Assembly (NCBI RefSeq): GCF_023746555.1
Contig: NZ_CP098755.1
Location: 2,925,001 to 2,989,000 of the forward strand
Source: Brevibacillus ruminantium
GTDB taxonomy: Bacteria; Bacillota; Bacilli; Brevibacillales; Brevibacillaceae
Length of the DNA stretch: 64,000 nt
Reading direction: 5' to 3'
A program made the translations under genes and the position numbers. Shown here in pieces: positions 62,339-64,000 of this stretch. The notes beneath the pieces are model-generated. The model saw nothing but the letters and a program-made list of their open reading frames with translations. It had not been told where the DNA came from and did not search any database. Positions within the stretch are counted from its first letter, which is position 1; each line of letters begins with the position of its first letter.

Positions 62339-63400
62339 TTACTTCTTTGCGGGCTGATAGATCTGATCAAATATACCCCCATCAGAAAAATGCACTTGTT
62401 GTGCCTTGTCCCAGCCGCCAAAGACCTCTTGAATTGTAAAGAGTTCAATTTTGGGGAAGGGCGACGCAAGAGCAGCTCTGACTTCTTCAGACCGCGGGCG
62501 GTAGTAATGAGCGGCAGCAATCTCTTGAGCTTCCTTCGTGTAGAGGAACTTCAGGTACTCCGTTGCGATTTCTCTTGTCTGATGCTTGTCGACGTTTTTG
62601 TCTACAATCGTTACTGGCGGCTCCGCGAGAATGCTTATCGAGGGATTGACCAGATCAAACTTCTCCTTGCCCAGTTCATTGATCGCCAGATATGCCTCGT
62701 TTTCCCACGCAATCAATACATCGCCGATCCCTCTTTCCACAAATGTGGTGGTCGCGCCGCGCGCTCCCGAATCCAGAACGGGAACGTTTTTAAACAAGCG
62801 ATTCACGTAATCCTGTGCTTTGGTTTCATCGCCGTTGTTGGCTTTCAAGGCGTAACCCCAGGCCGCCAGGTAATTCCACCTGGCCCCTCCTGATGTTTTC
62901 GGATTGGGGGTAATGACGGCTACGTCTTCCCGGATAAGGTCATCCCAATCCTGAATGTGTTTGGGGTTGCCTTTTCTGACCAGGAAAACGATGGTGGATG
63001 TATACGGTGCGCTGTTGTCAGGCAATCGACTCTGCCACTCTTTGGGCAGATATCCTCGTTCAGCGATTGCATCGATATCGTAAGCCAGCGCAAGTGTAAC
63101 CACATCGGCTTCCAATCCGTCAATCACGGAACGGGACTGTTTTCCCGATCCCCCATGCGATTGTTTAATCGTGACGATTTGCCCCGTTTGTTGCTTCCAG
63201 TACGCTGCAAATCGCTGGTTGATCTCGTGGTACAATTCCCGGGTAGGATCGTAGGAGACATTGAGCAGTTCCACTGTAGCCTTGGGTTCGCCTGATTGGG
63301 GATTCCCTGAGCTTGCCGAGCATCCAATCAAGCTAAGGGACAGGATGACAGACAGCAGATGGAAAAACACTGGCCAACGAAACGGATGACGTCGATTCAT
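62339..63400 (-). CDS. Sulfate-binding lipoprotein (Sbp/CysP)
   Basis: 353 residues. A lipoprotein signal with lipobox LIGC (residues about 24-27) is followed by the sulfate-binding protein fold: [35 protein letters not shown] and [13 protein letters not shown] are hallmark segments of Sbp. First gene of the sbp-cysT-cysW-cysA operon. ATG at 63400 with GAGAGGGA about 10 nt upstream. I found no S-box or clear CymR site in the 258 nt before it. Confidence 0.92.
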   Translation of the reverse strand: MNRRHPFRWPVFFHLLSVILSLSLIGCSASSGNPQSGEPKATVELLNVSYDPTRELYHEINQRFAAYWKQQTGQIVTIKQSHGGSGKQSRSVIDGLEADVVTLALAYDIDAIAERGYLPKEWQSRLPDNSAPYTSTIVFLVRKGNPKHIQDWDDLIREDVAVITPNPKTSGGARWNYLAAWGYALKANNGDETKAQDYVNRLFKNVPVLDSGARGATTTFVERGIGDVLIAWENEAYLAINELGKEKFDLVNPSISILAEPPVTIVDKNVDKHQTREIATEYLKFLYTKEAQEIAAAHYYRPRSEEVRAALASPFPKIELFTIQEVFGGWDKAQQVHFSDGGIFDQIYQPAKK

Positions 63401-63658
63401 CTGGATATTCCCTCTCCAATTCAAAGTATTTTAATCGGATTTTTCAAGTCATGTATACCGTCTGTTTTGTCACTTACGCCAGACGATTTCCCTCCCATCA
63501 CTCAGATCATTTTCTGGAAAAACCCGCCCATTTACCGTATGTCTTTTATCTGGGTGCTGTTCATTGATTCGCGGAAAAAATTTAACTTTTCGTGCGCTAT
63601 CGCTTCTCGGTGTTATTTGGTTTATGATGAGGATGACAGAAAGAAGGAGTGATCGTTT

Positions 63659-63961
63659 GTGATTACCGTGATGGTCAAGCGTCCTCATGAAGAGGCTTTT
63701 GCTTTACAGGTCAACAATATTGATGATGTGAAGGAGCTGGTCGGGGGAGATTATGAGCTTTTAACAGATGACCGCCTCGATGGTATTTCTTTGCTGGTCA
63801 ACGAAGAGCTCAGGGGAATCGAAGCCAATAATTTTCCGATCACAACAGACGGATATCGGGACTGGGTTTACGGACCTTGTGTCTTTGTCCTTGCGAATGG
63901 AACCTCCCTAACGGAAGCGGATATGGAAAAAGTAAACCAGTACCTGGCGTCGCAGCTATAA
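63659..63961 (+). CDS. DUF3846-like small protein
   Basis: 100 residues, acidic, probably soluble. VKELVGGDYELL and LLVNEELRGIEANNFP followed by VYGPCVFVL recall DUF3846 domains, an assignment from memory. GTG start at 63659 with AAGGAG 9 nt upstream. Diverges from the sulfate transporter operon. Function unknown. Confidence 0.65.
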   Translation: MITVMVKRPHEEAFALQVNNIDDVKELVGGDYELLTDDRLDGISLLVNEELRGIEANNFPITTDGYRDWVYGPCVFVLANGTSLTEADMEKVNQYLASQL

Positions 63962-64000
63962 ATTCTTTATACATAGCGTTAAGTAAAAGCGAAAAGTAAA

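Noticed and set aside
63401-63658. S-box or CymR control of the sulfate transporter operon
   Set aside because: Expected from B. subtilis, but no SAM-riboswitch core or clear CymR palindrome was seen, and no convincing promoter could be fixed.

Overview
The window looks like a chromosomal segment of a spore-forming, mesophilic Firmicute of the Paenibacillaceae, most probably Brevibacillus. This is an inference from gene content: a XerS-type recombinase, YpdA (bacillithiol biology), an SLH-domain GH18 protein, a PfeT-type iron-efflux ATPase with PerR/Fur boxes, a YkpA-type ABC-F protein and a PucR regulon. Strong GGAGG ribosome binding sites and frequent GTG/TTG starts fit the same group. Most genes lie on the minus strand. 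I see no prophage, insertion sequence, CRISPR array or rRNA. One tRNA array (Asp-Thr-Leu) is present.

Layout. 1-9.5 kb: the 5' part of a cysteine-type formate dehydrogenase gene with a hairpin/U-tract leader, a HIT protein, YpdA, an SLH-GH18 glycosidase, the kbl-tdh threonine-to-glycine operon, a thioredoxin-like ferredoxin and an unknown gene. 9.7-17.5 kb: xerS, a monofunctional transglycosylase, an acyl-CoA synthetase, a TlpA thioredoxin with a membrane partner, an NlpC/P60 protein with a dead first domain, and a fumarylacetoacetate-hydrolase-like protein. 17.5-23.2 kb: a patch of AT-richer accessory genes (aadK streptomycin adenylyltransferase, TetR and LysR regulators, GrpB-like protein, a broken GNAT gene). 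23.3-27.3 kb: tRNAs, a LysM-SH3-NlpC protein, pfeT, and a divergent 55-residue membrane protein under a Fur/PerR-type promoter. 27.3-34.4 kb: a five-gene exopolysaccharide-type operon with a degenerate GGDEF plus receiver-like protein. 34.7-36.8 kb: a small coiled-coil protein and oligoendopeptidase F.

37.0-47.4 kb is the most interesting part. A nine-gene operon encodes a tartrate/malate-type decarboxylating dehydrogenase, an aldehyde dehydrogenase, an SDR alcohol dehydrogenase, a complete dedicated ECF transporter (A1, A2, T, S), a P1-family peptidase and an M20 amidohydrolase. It is preceded by a well-spaced sigma-54 (-24/-12) promoter, GTTGC-type repeats placed like upstream activator sites, and the gene for a PAS-AAA-Fis sigma-54 activator that is translationally coupled to a tiny membrane protein. 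The enzyme order matches the classical catabolic route pantothenate -> pantoate + beta-alanine -> aldopantoate -> 3,3-dimethylmalate -> 2-oxoisovalerate + CO2. I propose it as a vitamin B5 uptake-and-degradation system. The substrate is inferred, not shown.

47.5-64 kb: MsrAB, a nitrilase with two GNAT proteins, a PucR-controlled operon (DUF3311 protein, sodium:solute symporter, YtcJ-like amidohydrolase, M20 ureido-type hydrolase), the ABC-F protein, a 38-residue basic protein, the sulfate ABC transporter operon and a small DUF3846-like protein.
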